DNA of 64,000 nt from Burkholderia sp. H160. Lineage in GTDB: Bacteria; Pseudomonadota; Gammaproteobacteria; Burkholderiales; Burkholderiaceae. The position numbers and the translations under genes were made by a program. Shown piece by piece: positions 8,062 to 17,712 of this stretch. The stretch lies in assembly GCA_000173575.1 (NCBI GenBank), contig ABYL01000010.1, forward strand, positions 40,582 to 104,581, read 5' to 3'. Position 1 is the first letter of the stretch, and each line of letters starts with the position of its first letter. Below the pieces are notes generated by a model, which did not search any database, had not been told where the DNA came from, and saw nothing but the letters and a program-made list of their open reading frames with translations.

Positions 8062-9537
8062 TTAGTGGCCGCCAGGCCCTGAAAGAAAACCGGCTACGCC
8101 AGCATCCGTTGTTATCGCCGCGCAACCTTTAAACGCGTCGAGCAAATCGCGAATTGCCATAGTTGACCGAGCCTTGATGGCGAGCGATTTACCGCCAATC
8201 TCCAAGGTCTCGCCACTGGGCAGAGTCAATGTACACTTCTTTACAGGCTGGACGTAATCTGGTCTGTGCCCCGCAGCTTCCAAAGCATCAATGGCGTTTG
8301 CAACATCGACCATACCGTCGAATTTTATCAAAATTCGATTAAACACCCCATCAAAAATCTCATTAAATTTCTCAGAAAATAGGAAAGCGGGGTCATTAAA
8401 TTCATCAAGCACGGTCGTCATCGCATATTGACTGACATCCTCCTTACTCAAATCCAATGAAATGGAAAGCGTAAAATCTGGAGTACGAATTACAGCATCC
8501 CCACCCGACACTCCATTGTAATCAATATCTTTACGCTTATAATCAAATTTCGCCTTCAATTCCCCGAACCAATCTGTAGCTACTTCGCCCACAAGTGCTT
8601 CACCTATACTCTTGACAAACCCCGACGTGGCGTCATTGTAGTTATCCGGAAGATGGTGATAGTTCTTTCTGAAGCCATTTAAATCGCGCACTTTCCCTTT
8701 TTCAATATGACTAAAAGAAAGAGTTTTTGGTTGTATATTTATTTTTGAAATCAGATTGCGCTTCGATAAAATCGACTCCAAATCGGCCAAAATCGACTCA
8801 CTCGAACTTGAGCCCCATGTCATGGGCGTTTGCACAGAATTGCTGGAGGCATATTTTCGCACACTTGCCGGAACTATAGATTTCAAATAGTTTTGCAATG
8901 AAGTCGCTGTCACGAACCTTTTCCGCTCGAGCGCCTGAGGAGCTCGCCCCTCCAATGCCTCAATCAAGTGATATGTCCAAATTCCGTGCTTCAAGATACT
9001 CGACGAATACGAGGATTGGTCCATTTTGCAGGCAGAAAATGCTAGATGATGCTCAGATTCAGCGCAAAAATCCTTAAACTCAGTGTCGGACATTTCGGAA
9101 AATAGATTGCGCATTCCTTCGTCTATCTGCCAGCCACTATGACAGGCATCAAGAAATAACCAAACTTTTTTACACTTTGATTTTTTTATTTGTTCAAGGA
9201 CCCACGCCAAGCTTACGACGGTATTTTTAATATCATGACTCAATGTATCAGAGCATGTAATATAATTTCGAACGCCGTCGGCCCAGCCGTGTCCAGCGTA
9301 AAACAAATAAAGCTCATCATTCTCGTTTAGATGTGCGCAGGTCTTTCTAATGGCCGATTCAATTTGGGTCTTAGTAGACGATTTATCGATTAGCGTAGTG
9401 CAATTACTCGCCGGGACACCAAGTTCAATCAAAGCTGTTGAAATGCTCTGAGCATCAGCAGCGGCGTATGCAACGGCCTTAATCTTAGTGTCTGTGTAAT
9501 TCTCGACTGCAATCGATATTGCGAATTTAGCGGACAT
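8062..9537 (-). CDS. caspase-like (peptidase C14) protein
   Basis: The first ~190 residues are a caspase-family fold: A-I-S-I-A-V-E-N-Y at the N-terminus, the histidine motif Y-A-G-H-G with His83, and the nucleophile motif D-A-C-H-S-G with Cys132. The ATG at 9537 is preferred because the conserved fold begins right there; the frame is open up to 9723 but that extension is not domain-like. The remaining ~290 residues are unrecognised and may sense a trigger or partner. Caspase-like peptidases are common effectors of bacterial abortive defence, which suits this island, but no obvious partner (gasdermin, NTPase, TPR) is adjacent. The gene is visibly more AT-rich than the chromosome-type genes to the right, a sign of transfer. 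Confidence 0.85.
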   Translation of the reverse strand: MSAKFAISIAVENYTDTKIKAVAYAAADAQSISTALIELGVPASNCTTLIDKSSTKTQIESAIRKTCAHLNENDELYLFYAGHGWADGVRNYITCSDTLSHDIKNTVVSLAWVLEQIKKSKCKKVWLFLDACHSGWQIDEGMRNLFSEMSDTEFKDFCAESEHHLAFSACKMDQSSYSSSILKHGIWTYHLIEALEGRAPQALERKRFVTATSLQNYLKSIVPASVRKYASSNSVQTPMTWGSSSSESILADLESILSKRNLISKINIQPKTLSFSHIEKGKVRDLNGFRKNYHHLPDNYNDATSGFVKSIGEALVGEVATDWFGELKAKFDYKRKDIDYNGVSGGDAVIRTPDFTLSISLDLSKEDVSQYAMTTVLDEFNDPAFLFSEKFNEIFDGVFNRILIKFDGMVDVANAIDALEAAGHRPDYVQPVKKCTLTLPSGETLEIGGKSLAIKARSTMAIRDLLDAFKGCAAITTDAGVAGFLSGPGGH

Positions 9538-9917
9538 TCGTCGTCTTCTGGTAAAAATTGGATGAGTGACGGCCAACCCCACAGCCGCGTATTTCGATAG
9601 AAGTATATATGCGATGTAGCCGATTGAGGGGCGTGGTCTGACATGGACGCCGGCGTCGTCCACAAGCACGCCGACATTCAAACACATCGGGCAGGTCCTC
9701 AAAGTATTTGAAGTTGGAGTCACGCTGTCCTAATCGACTCCAAGAGCGGGAAATCCTCGCGTGGCATGCCTATCGCGACGGCATCGTGTCTAACGAGCAT
9801 ATGTTTGGGAGGCGTCCCCGAAAATCTAACCCTTTCGCCGTATGGAAGCCGTTAGTTTCCTGATGATATTTCGCTCGTCAGGTTTGCGGGACCTTTAGAA
9901 CAATAGTTGGCGTTGCC

Positions 9918-10208
9918 TTAATGCGACCTCCCGAACGTGCCGGTAATGTGCGTTGACGCAAGCATCCGCCGAATTGCTGCCAGTTCCCGACGGCCGTCTT
10001 CGCGTGGAGTGATGACAACATCTTCGGGTATGGTGACGCCAAGGGCTTTCGCGATATTGGAACAATACGGGCGTGTGCGCCCTGAAAGCGATTCGCGCGC
10101 CTTCTGGACTCGGTCGAAGCCGCAGGTAGCCACCAAGTAGTCGAGGGCACGACGGTCCCGTTTGTTCTTAAGCAAAACGTCAAGAGCACCAGCGGTGGTC
10201 GCATCCAT
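9918..10208 (-). CDS. small conserved protein (cryptic-plasmid-protein-A-like)
   Basis: A 96-residue protein with a strong Shine-Dalgarno (AAGGGGAG, bottom strand) before the ATG at 10208. The core R-A-L-D-Y-L-V-A-T-C-G-F and R-T-R-P-Y-C-S-N-I-A-K-A-L-G-V resembles a small protein common in Burkholderiaceae that is sometimes annotated as cryptic plasmid protein A; its function is unknown. The helical pattern would suit a small DNA-binding or partner protein. It sits at the right edge of the island, which fits a mobile-element association. Confidence 0.6.
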   Translation of the reverse strand: MDATTAGALDVLLKNKRDRRALDYLVATCGFDRVQKARESLSGRTRPYCSNIAKALGVTIPEDVVITPREDGRRELAAIRRMLASTHITGTFGRSH

Positions 10209-10401
10209 GGCAAACTCCCCTTGCGGTTGGGTGCAAGAAGCAATCTAGTGCATCGATTCGCGAAGAAAAAGATTTATTTTCATTGACTTATATGAGAGTG
10301 CGCGACTCCCTCCCCCGGACCCCCACCCGGTCTCGGGCATGCTTGCCCTCAACCTAAAATCTCTCGGCGCCCTGCAGGCGCCTTCGAAAGCTCTAAGAGA
10401 A

Positions 10402-11358
10402 ATGCACGTAAACCCTACCTGGACACAAAACGCTCCAAATGGGCTTGCTACATATGTGTTCGACTGGGCCTGGGCCGACGCGTACAAGCGCAACGGCCTG
10501 CCCTACTACCCGAAGCTGCTGTGCGCGGTGCCGTTTACGCCGGTGCAGGGCAACCGCCTGCTGTCGGCGAATGATCACGCGTTGCGCCATCTCGCGGCCA
10601 CGCTGATGGCCTTCGCCGAGCAGGCCGAGGTGTCGTCGCTGCATGTGCTGTTCCCGACGCAAAGCGAAGCGGACGCGCTCACCGATATCGGCATGATGCA
10701 ACGCGAAGGCGTGCAGTTTCACTGGCTCAACGACGGCTATCGCGACTTCGAAGACTTTCTGTCGACGCTCGAACAGAAGAAGCGCAAAAACATCCGCGCC
10801 GAACGTCGCAAGGTGCGCGAGGCGGGCATCACGATGCGCAGGATCCGCGGCGAAGACATCAAGGATGCCGACTGGCGCTTCTTCAGCAAGTGCTATCGGC
10901 AAACCTATCGCGAGCATTTTTCGAGTCCGTATCTGAACCTCGATTTCTTCCGCATGATCGGCGCGTCGATGCCGGAGAATCTGCTGCTCGTGATCGCCGA
11001 ATACGAGGGCAAGCCGATCGCGAGCTCGCTCGTCGTCTATCAGCGCGACGAGATAACCGGCGGCACGTTGTACGGCCGCTACTGGGGTGCGCTCGAACAC
11101 GTGCCGTGTTTGCACTTCGAAACCGCGTACTATCAGCCGCTCGAATTCTGTATCGAAGAAAAGCTCGGTGCATTCGAGGGCGGTGCGCAGGGCGAGCACA
11201 AGATGGCGCGCGGCTTTCTGCCGACGGTCACGCGCTCGACGCATTGGCTCGCGCATCCGGCGTTCGCCGATGCGGTCGGCCATTTCCTCGATAACGAAAA
11301 GAACAGCATCCACGCTTACGTGGACGAGCTGCGCGATCACAATCCGTTCAAAGGCTAG
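10402..11358 (+). pseudogene. 5'-truncated DUF482/FemAB-like GNAT acyltransferase
   Basis: From 10453 (Y-V-F-D-W-A-W-A-D-A-Y) to the stop the protein matches the well-conserved body of the DUF482 (FemAB-like, GNAT superfamily) family found in Burkholderia. The expected first ~75 residues, which normally end in ...S-Y-G-E before Y-V-F-D-W, are absent; the upstream codons look unrelated. Translation could still start at the ATG at 10402 and give a 318-residue product, but half of the N-terminal acyl-transfer subdomain would be missing. The break coincides with the switch from island-like to chromosome-like base use, so the island probably replaced the original 5' end. Confidence 0.7.
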
Positions 11359-11368
11359 AAGCGCGGTT

Positions 11369-11683
11369 ATGGCGTGGTTTCTCTATCTGCTCGAATGTTC
11401 GGACGGCAGCGTCTATACCGGCATCGCAACCGATGTCGCTGCTCGCTTCGACAAACACGTGAGCGGCACGGGCGCGCGTTATACGCGCTCGCGCAAGCCG
11501 GTGCGGGTGCTGGCGTCGTTCGAACTGGCGGATCGGTCGAGCGCGTCGAGCGCCGAGTATTGGGTCAAGCGGCTCACGGCGGCCGATAAGCGGGCGCTGG
11601 CGGCGGGATTGTTTTCGCTGCAGTCGGTGTTGCCGGAGGTCGTGGTGAATACCGAGGCGGAAGATGGGGAAAACCCGGGCTGA
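11369..11683 (+). CDS. GIY-YIG domain nuclease
   Basis: A 104-residue single-domain protein of the YhbQ/UPF0213 type. The GIY-YIG signature reads F-L-Y-L-L-E-C and V-Y-T-G-I-A, followed by the conserved Arg in A-A-R-F-D-K-H and the metal-binding Glu in S-A-E-Y-W-V-K. Family length is 80-100 residues, so this is complete. It starts 10 bases after the DUF482 gene stop, suggesting the two were once co-transcribed. The cellular role of this group is not established. Confidence 0.85.
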   Translation: MAWFLYLLECSDGSVYTGIATDVAARFDKHVSGTGARYTRSRKPVRVLASFELADRSSASSAEYWVKRLTAADKRALAAGLFSLQSVLPEVVVNTEAEDGENPG

Positions 11684-11689
11684 GTCGCG

Positions 11690-13786
11690 CTACCCCCTCG
11701 CCTCCCGCATCCTCTCGGTCAACAGCCGATGCACGCGCGCGAGTTCCCCCACCACATCCGCTTCCAGCGACGTCAACTGCTCGCGCGCGGGCAACTCGAG
11801 CCGCACCGGCTGTAACGTCCGGTTCAACGCGGCCTCGATGGCCGCGCTCATCGCCGCGACCCATTCGTCGAGTTCGTTATGCATGTCGCGCCGGTTCGCG
11901 GTGAGGCGCAACTGTGTCGCGGTGCCGGCCATCCGCCGCAGCAGACTCAGCACCGTCAGCGTGACCGTATCGGCCATCGAGTCTTCGAGCTTTTCGAGGC
12001 GCACGCGGCCGATCGCTTCCTCCGCGTTGTTGCTGGTGAGACCGGCGGCGCGACGCAATTGCTCGATCTCCTTGACGCCGTGCCGCGGCGCTTCCAGCGA
12101 CGCACGCAGATACGCGAGATTCGCGCGCACCGCGTCGCCGAGATAGACGCGCAGGTCGAGCTTCTCGCGCGTCGGCCATAGAAGGAAGGTCGCGAGCAGC
12201 GCGAGCACACAGCCGAGCACGTTGTTGCCGAGCCGTGTCAGCGCGAACGCCAACTCGTTGGCGCCGGGCGTCGCGAAGTCGGCGACGAGCACGAAGGTCG
12301 GTGTCAGGAACAGCACGAACAGGCTGTAGCTGACGGGGCGCAGCGCCATCGTCGCCATCACGAGCGGGAACACCACGAGCGAGATGGCGAGCGGCGAATG
12401 AATCGCATAGCCGATCGCCGCCGCGAGCACGCCGCCGACGATGCTGCCCGCCGCGCGCTCGATGCTGCGCGGCCACGTCGCGGCGATCGATGGCTGCAAG
12501 ATCAGCAGCGTCGCCATCGTCGCCCAGTAGCCGAACGGCAGACCGAGCGCGCGAATCACCATGAAGCCCGCCGTCGTCGTCACACCGACACGCGCCGCAT
12601 GGCGCAAACCGACCGACTGCCAGGACAGGTTCGCCTTCAACGTCGACCACGCGCGCGTCGTATAACGCGCGACGCACGCGCTCCACGTCTCGCCGTGCAC
12701 TTCACGCGGTGCGAAATCGACGAGTTCGAAACCGGATTGCAGCTTCACCGGTTCGGGCAACGCGCTTTCGAGCCGATGCGCGAGACGCCGGAGCCGCGCC
12801 TGCAGATCCGCGAGACGTTCCCAACGTGCGTCGCCGGTCGCGCTGCCGATGTCGCTGAGCACTTCGCCGATCGCATTGAGCAGGCGCGCCACGCGCTGCG
12901 TGCGGCGCGGATCGTCGGGCACTTTCTCGCTTGCGCCCGACACCGCGATCAGATACGCGAACAACGGTTCGCCGTCGGTCAACAAGCCAAGCAGCGTGTC
13001 GTAGACGGCCGCGCCGCCCGCCTTCGATGCGGGGACACTCGCGAGCGCATCGCGCGAACGTTCGAGCGACGCGCGCGCATCGGCGCGAAACCGCGCGGCA
13101 TGCATGGTCCATTCGCGCGGCGCGGCACGCGCGCCGACGAGACGTGCACTATCGAACGCGACGTCGGCGAGGCGCAGATACACCGCGCGCAACGACGCAC
13201 GGCTCGCAGCGAACGGATGAATGCGCCACACCGTCAGACTCAGCACGATCGCGAACAGACAGCCGGCCAGATAGACACCGAGAAACGCGAACTCCGCGCG
13301 CGCGTCGTGCATCGGCCGGTCGACCATCACGACGCAGGCGGTCGCCGCGAGGATCGTCACCTGCGACGTGGATGCGCCCCAGATGCGGCCGAACGCACCG
13401 AGTGTCGTGAACGCGAGCACCGCGAGTGCGGCGAACGTCGTGCCCGCGCCGGACGCAAACGCGGTGACGCCGCCGCACAGCGTCGACAGCAGCGCGAAGC
13501 CCATCATCGACATGAAGCGGGCGCGGTTCGAGCCGCCCGCATCGGCGAGGCAGGTCCAGAACGCGCCGATCGCGGCCCACGCGAACTCCGGATCGTGCAG
13601 CAGGTTGCCGAGCGCGAGCATCGCCGTCGACGCGCACGCCGCCCTCAAGCCCTCCGACAGACTCGCCTCGCTCGCCGCGAACGACACCATCCAGACCGGC
13701 CGTTTGCGGTAGATCGCGGTGACGACCGAATGCAGCCGGGTCGACCAGCGCGGCGATGTCGAGGGGGACTTGCTGCGATTCATCAT
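11690..13786 (-). CDS. FUSC-family inner-membrane transporter
   Basis: A large membrane protein (698 residues from the ATG at 13786; an ATG one codon later is equally possible) of the FUSC/aromatic-acid exporter type (YccS/AaeB relatives). It has the two-repeat layout: an N-terminal six-helix block, a ~150-residue soluble helical segment, and a second membrane block (G-V-T-T-T-A-G-F-M-V-I-R-A-L-G, then W-A-T-M-A-T-L-L-I-L-Q-P-S). The second block ends in an Arg/Glu-rich cytoplasmic helix bundle. The substrate is probably an aromatic or other organic acid. It converges with the GIY-YIG gene, six bases apart. Confidence 0.85.
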   Translation of the reverse strand: MMNRSKSPSTSPRWSTRLHSVVTAIYRKRPVWMVSFAASEASLSEGLRAACASTAMLALGNLLHDPEFAWAAIGAFWTCLADAGGSNRARFMSMMGFALLSTLCGGVTAFASGAGTTFAALAVLAFTTLGAFGRIWGASTSQVTILAATACVVMVDRPMHDARAEFAFLGVYLAGCLFAIVLSLTVWRIHPFAASRASLRAVYLRLADVAFDSARLVGARAAPREWTMHAARFRADARASLERSRDALASVPASKAGGAAVYDTLLGLLTDGEPLFAYLIAVSGASEKVPDDPRRTQRVARLLNAIGEVLSDIGSATGDARWERLADLQARLRRLAHRLESALPEPVKLQSGFELVDFAPREVHGETWSACVARYTTRAWSTLKANLSWQSVGLRHAARVGVTTTAGFMVIRALGLPFGYWATMATLLILQPSIAATWPRSIERAAGSIVGGVLAAAIGYAIHSPLAISLVVFPLVMATMALRPVSYSLFVLFLTPTFVLVADFATPGANELAFALTRLGNNVLGCVLALLATFLLWPTREKLDLRVYLGDAVRANLAYLRASLEAPRHGVKEIEQLRRAAGLTSNNAEEAIGRVRLEKLEDSMADTVTLTVLSLLRRMAGTATQLRLTANRRDMHNELDEWVAAMSAAIEAALNRTLQPVRLELPAREQLTSLEADVVGELARVHRLLTERMREARG

Positions 13787-14024
13787 CCGGACAGTGCTTG
13801 TTTGAAGTGATGGAAACGCGCGTAGATGCCGTGAATTCGCGCGCATGAGGTCGCGCGGCGAATGATAAGGGTTTACACCTAAATATAAAAATGCGTTCCG
13901 TTCATCGCGACGATGCATTCAGGTTATGCGAAGCGGTCGCCACGATTTCACCCGTCCATTACTGTAGAGCGGGACCGTCAGAATTCAACCAGCCGATGCC
14001 GCCCGGCCGCCGATCCGGCGACAT

Positions 14025-14050
14025 AAAAAAAGCGCCCCATCAGGGGCGCC
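14025..14050 (-). terminator. rho-independent terminator, copy 1
   Basis: On the bottom strand a GC hairpin (GGCGCCCC-TGAT-GGGGCGC arms) is followed by seven Ts. It ends transcription of the chloroperoxidase-like gene. The same 26 bases occur again at 15391-15416 after ppa. Confidence 0.9.
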
Positions 14051-14090
14051 CAAGCCGACATCTTTTGCCGGCTCGCTCGCGGTCACGCCA

Positions 14091-14927
14091 TTAAGCTTGA
14101 ACGAACGCCAGCAGGTCGGCGTTGAGTACGTCTGCGTTAACTGTCAACATGCCGTGGGAGAAGCCGGGGTACGTCTTTATCGTGCCGTTCTTGAGCAGTT
14201 TGATGGACTTCAGCGCTGCGTCGGCGATGGGAACGATCTGGTCGTCCTCGCCGTGCAAAACGAGCGTCGGCACGGTAATCGCCCGCAGGTCTTCAGTCTG
14301 GTCCGTCTCCGAGAATGCCTTGATGCCCTCGTAATGTGCCTTTGCCCCGCCCATCATGCCCTGACGCCACCAATTCTGAATGACACCCGGGTGCACAGTT
14401 GCGCCTTCCCGATTGAATCCATAGAAGGGGCCGGACGGCAAATCGACGAAGAATTGTGCCCGGTTAGCGGCGAGCGCGGCGCGCAAGCCATCGAAAACCT
14501 CTCGGGGTAATCCTTCCGGATTGGCTTCGGTCTTCAGCATCAACGGCGGCACCGCGCTGACAAGCACGGCCTTTGCGACCCGTCCTGCCGGTTCGCCATG
14601 TCTGGCGACGTAGCGTGCTGCCTCGCCGCCGCCGGTAGAGTGTCCGATATGGACGGCATTCCTCAGGTCGAGCGCCTCGACCACTGCAAACGCATCAGCA
14701 GCGTAGTGGTCCATATCGTGTCCATCGGAAACCTGCGTGGACCGTCCGTGACCACGTCGGTCGTGCGCAACGACGCGATACCCTTTCTGGACGAAGAACA
14801 ACATCTGCGCGTCCCAGTCGTCTGCGGACAACGGCCAGCCATGATGAAACACGATGGGCTGCGCGTCTTTAGGACCCCAGTCTTTATAGAAAATCTCGAC
14901 GTTATCTTTGGTTGTGACGAACGGCAT
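14091..14927 (-). CDS. alpha/beta hydrolase, non-heme chloroperoxidase type
   Basis: A 278-residue protein of the cofactor-free haloperoxidase/perhydrolase group. The nucleophile elbow is G-H-S-T-G-G-G with Ser97; the acid lies in H-G-E-D-D-Q-I-V-P and the base in G-F-S-H-G-M near the C-terminus. The oxyanion region H-H-G-W-P-L-S-A is typical. The ATG at 14927 has GAGGA upstream; a longer open frame above it is not domain-like and runs through a catalase relic on the opposite strand. These enzymes make peracids or hydrolyse esters; the true substrate is unknown. Gene and relic are flanked by two identical terminators, suggesting they arrived as one cassette. Confidence 0.85.
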   Translation of the reverse strand: MPFVTTKDNVEIFYKDWGPKDAQPIVFHHGWPLSADDWDAQMLFFVQKGYRVVAHDRRGHGRSTQVSDGHDMDHYAADAFAVVEALDLRNAVHIGHSTGGGEAARYVARHGEPAGRVAKAVLVSAVPPLMLKTEANPEGLPREVFDGLRAALAANRAQFFVDLPSGPFYGFNREGATVHPGVIQNWWRQGMMGGAKAHYEGIKAFSETDQTEDLRAITVPTLVLHGEDDQIVPIADAALKSIKLLKNGTIKTYPGFSHGMLTVNADVLNADLLAFVQA

Positions 14928-15235
14928 GATAATCCTCACTCTTAGAAGTGGTTTGGAGCAGGATGACAGTTCCGTGATTCCCTCATCACCGGCTTCAAAG
15001 TTCGTACAGGAAGGACAACAGAGGCAGCTGGCGCACAGTGATTCATCAACCAGAGTGCCAGCAACGGGCCGCTCGAAATCTGAATGACGATAGCGTCGAT
15101 TGCATGCGGACCGGAGTCGATAGTAGCACCGGTTTCGCGACAAATTCTCTCCTCGTAGTACGCCCGCACGCTGCGCGAGTCCATCGCAAATCGCTGATCG
15201 ATAAGCAGAAGCACGGACTGGCTTGCGACTCCATG

Positions 15236-15316
15236 TACACGCGCGCGAAGATCTTCTCTGAGATTGGCAAGAAGACCGAGATGTTCGCCCGCTTCTCCAC
15301 TGTTGCAGGTGAACGT
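15236..15316 (+). pseudogene. catalase fragment
   Basis: Twenty-seven codons read [13 protein letters not shown] and [14 protein letters not shown], the highly conserved N-terminal segment of heme catalases. The similarity stops abruptly on both sides, the conserved heme-pocket His and the rest of the enzyme are absent, and no complete catalase lies nearby. This is a relic. Confidence 0.8.
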
Positions 15317-15389
15317 GCGAGTTATCCCGGCTGCAGTTCAATGCGCAGTTTGCGAAACGTCTCTGCGGCAATTGCCTCGACAGCAGCTG

Positions 15390-15416
15390 AAAAAAAAGCG
15401 CCCCATCAGGGGCGCC
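15390..15416 (-). terminator. rho-independent terminator, copy 2 (ppa)
   Basis: Bottom-strand GC hairpin identical to the one at 14025-14050, here with eight Ts, placed 35 bases after the ppa stop. It is probably the native ppa terminator. Confidence 0.9.
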
Positions 15417-15450
15417 TCATCGGAAACTTTCGCTTTCGGCTTACGCTGGT

Positions 15451-15978
15451 CTACTTCTTGTAGTTCGCTACGCCTTCGCTGATTTCCTTGTGAGCGGCAT
15501 CGACGTCGGCCCAGCCTTCAACCTTGACCCACTTGCCCTTCTCGAGCGCCTTGTACTGCTCGAAGAAGTGCTTGATCTGGTCCTTCAGGTAGGCCGGCAC
15601 GTCGTCGATGGACTTCAGGTTCGCGGTCATCGGGCAGATCTTGTCGTGCGGCACGGCGATCAGCTTCGCGTCGACGCCCGATTCATCGGTCATCTGCAGC
15701 ATGCCGAGCGCGCGGGCGCGCACGACCGAACCTGCCAGCAGCGGGAACGGCGTGATCACCAGCACGTCGACCGGGTCGCCGTCGCCCGACAGCGTCTGCG
15801 GAATGAAGCCATAGTTGGCCGGATAGCGCATGCCGGTGCCGATGAAACGGTCGACGACGAGCAGGCCCAGCTCCTTGTCGGCTTCGTACTTCACCGGGTC
15901 GCTTTGAGCCGGGATTTCGATGATGACGTTGAAATCGTGCGGAAGGTCTTTGCCTGCGGGAACGTGATTGAAGCTCAT
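15451..15978 (-). CDS. ppa: inorganic pyrophosphatase
   Basis: Hydrolyses pyrophosphate to two phosphates in the cytoplasm, pulling biosynthetic reactions forward. The 175-residue length from the ATG at 15978 fits the hexameric family I enzymes. Visible signature: the metal-binding D-G-D-P-V-D-V-L-V, the substrate-binding Y-E-x-D-K near the N-terminus (K-Y-E-A-D-K-E), and [10 protein letters not shown]. The frame is open further upstream, but the family start and size argue for 15978. Its own terminator follows at 15390-15416; the catabolic aldehyde dehydrogenase is divergent, with 236 bases between the starts. Confidence 0.97.
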   Translation of the reverse strand: MSFNHVPAGKDLPHDFNVIIEIPAQSDPVKYEADKELGLLVVDRFIGTGMRYPANYGFIPQTLSGDGDPVDVLVITPFPLLAGSVVRARALGMLQMTDESGVDAKLIAVPHDKICPMTANLKSIDDVPAYLKDQIKHFFEQYKALEKGKWVKVEGWADVDAAHKEISEGVANYKK

Positions 15979-16214
15979 GAGCGCTCTCTGAAGGGGATAG
16001 AAATCGGAAGGCAGCGAACGGGCTGGCCCCAAACGACGGGGCCGCGCACCGGACCGTGCGGAATGCGTCATTATAGCCAATCGGCAGATGGCATCCGCGG
16101 CCGGATCGGCGCGATAATCGTCTGGCGACTCTCGCTTGTGCGTCTCTACCGTTTTGTGTCTCCCCTTCGAACCCGCGCCGCCGCACACCGGCCGCACGTC
16201 ATCAAGGAGCATGC

Positions 16215-17654
16215 ATGGAAGAAGCCCGGCATTTCATCGGCGGCGAGTGGTGTGCCGCTTCCGGCGGCGAATCGATCGCCGTACTCGATCCATCGGACGG
16301 CCAGCCGTTCACGCGCATCGCGCGCGGCACCGAGGCCGATATCGACACCGCCGTGCACGCGGCACGCCGCGCGTTCGAAGGCGCGTGGGGTGCGCTGAGC
16401 GCCGCCGAACGCGGCCGCGTGCTGTACCGGCTGTCGTTGCTGGTGGCCGCGCGCCAGGAAGACCTCGCCCAGCTCGAAGCACGCGACACCGGCAAGCCGC
16501 TCAAGCAGGCGCGCGCCGATGCCGCCGCCCTCACCCGCTATTTCGAGTTCTACGCCGGCGCGGCCGACAAGCTGCACGGCGAAACCTTGCCCTACCAGTC
16601 AGGCTACACCGTGCTGACGATCCGCGAGCCGCACGGCGTGACCGGCCACATCGTGCCGTGGAATTATCCGATGCAGATTTTCGGGCGCAGCGTCGGTGCG
16701 GCGCTCGCGACCGGCAACGCGTGCGTCGTCAAGCCGGCCGAGGACGCATGTCTCTCGGTGCTGCGCGTCGCCGAGCTCGCCTCCGAAGCCGGCTTGCCGG
16801 CCGGTGCGCTGAACATCGTCACCGGCTATGGACACGAAGCGGGCGCCGCGCTCGCGCGCCATCCGGGCATCGATCACATCTCTTTTACGGGCTCGCCCGA
16901 AACCGGCAAGCTGGTCACGCAGATGGCCGCCGAAAATCATGTGCCGGTCACGCTCGAACTCGGCGGCAAGTCGCCTCAAATCGTCTTCGCCGACGCCGAT
17001 CTCGACGCGGCGCTACCGGTACTGATCTCCGCAATCGTGCAGAACGCCGGGCAAACCTGCTCGGCGGGCAGCCGCGTGCTGATCGAGCAGGCGATTTACG
17101 AGCCCCTGCTCGACAGGCTCAGCAGTGCGTTCCAGGCGCTGCGCGTCGGTCCATCGAAAGCCGATCTCGACTGCGGACCGCTGATCAGCGCGAGACAGCA
17201 GCAGCGCGTGTGGGACTTCCTGTCCGATGCGCAACACGACGGCATCGCGATGGCCGCGCACGGCGAAGTGATTCCCGAAGCGCCCGAAAGCGGCTTCTAT
17301 CAGGCTCCGACCTTGCTGCGCGACGTGCCCGCAAGCCACCGGCTCGCGCGCGACGAAGTGTTCGGCCCGGTGCTCGCCGCGATGTCGTTCCGCGACGAAG
17401 ACGAAGCGCTCGCGCTCGCGAACGGCACGCAGTACGGGCTTGTCGCGGGGATCTGGACACGCGACGGCGCGCGCCAGATGCGGCTCGCGCGACGCGTGCG
17501 CTCGGGCCAGGTGTTTATCAACAACTATGGCGCGGGCGGCGGCGTCGAGTTGCCGTTCGGCGGCGTCAAGCATTCGGGGCATGGTCGCGAGAAGGGCTTC
17601 GAGGCGCTATACGGCTTTACAGTGCTGAAGACGATTGCGATCCGGCACGGCTAG
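16215..17654 (+). CDS. NAD(P)-dependent aldehyde dehydrogenase
   Basis: A 479-residue enzyme of the aldehyde dehydrogenase superfamily, betaine-aldehyde-dehydrogenase-like. General-base Glu248 lies in [10 protein letters not shown] and the nucleophile Cys282 in N-A-G-Q-T-C-S-A-G; the cofactor motif is F-T-G-S-P-E-T-G-K. It has a good ribosome site (AAGGAG at 16204-16209). It is followed by an SDR gene (58-base gap) and an MFS carrier, all on the plus strand, so the set probably imports and oxidises a small organic compound. The substrate cannot be named from sequence. Confidence 0.9.
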   Translation: MEEARHFIGGEWCAASGGESIAVLDPSDGQPFTRIARGTEADIDTAVHAARRAFEGAWGALSAAERGRVLYRLSLLVAARQEDLAQLEARDTGKPLKQARADAAALTRYFEFYAGAADKLHGETLPYQSGYTVLTIREPHGVTGHIVPWNYPMQIFGRSVGAALATGNACVVKPAEDACLSVLRVAELASEAGLPAGALNIVTGYGHEAGAALARHPGIDHISFTGSPETGKLVTQMAAENHVPVTLELGGKSPQIVFADADLDAALPVLISAIVQNAGQTCSAGSRVLIEQAIYEPLLDRLSSAFQALRVGPSKADLDCGPLISARQQQRVWDFLSDAQHDGIAMAAHGEVIPEAPESGFYQAPTLLRDVPASHRLARDEVFGPVLAAMSFRDEDEALALANGTQYGLVAGIWTRDGARQMRLARRVRSGQVFINNYGAGGGVELPFGGVKHSGHGREKGFEALYGFTVLKTIAIRHG

Positions 17655-17712
17655 ACCATCGTGTCACACGCAACAATGCATCGCTCTATCCATCACAAAC
17701 AACGGAGACATC

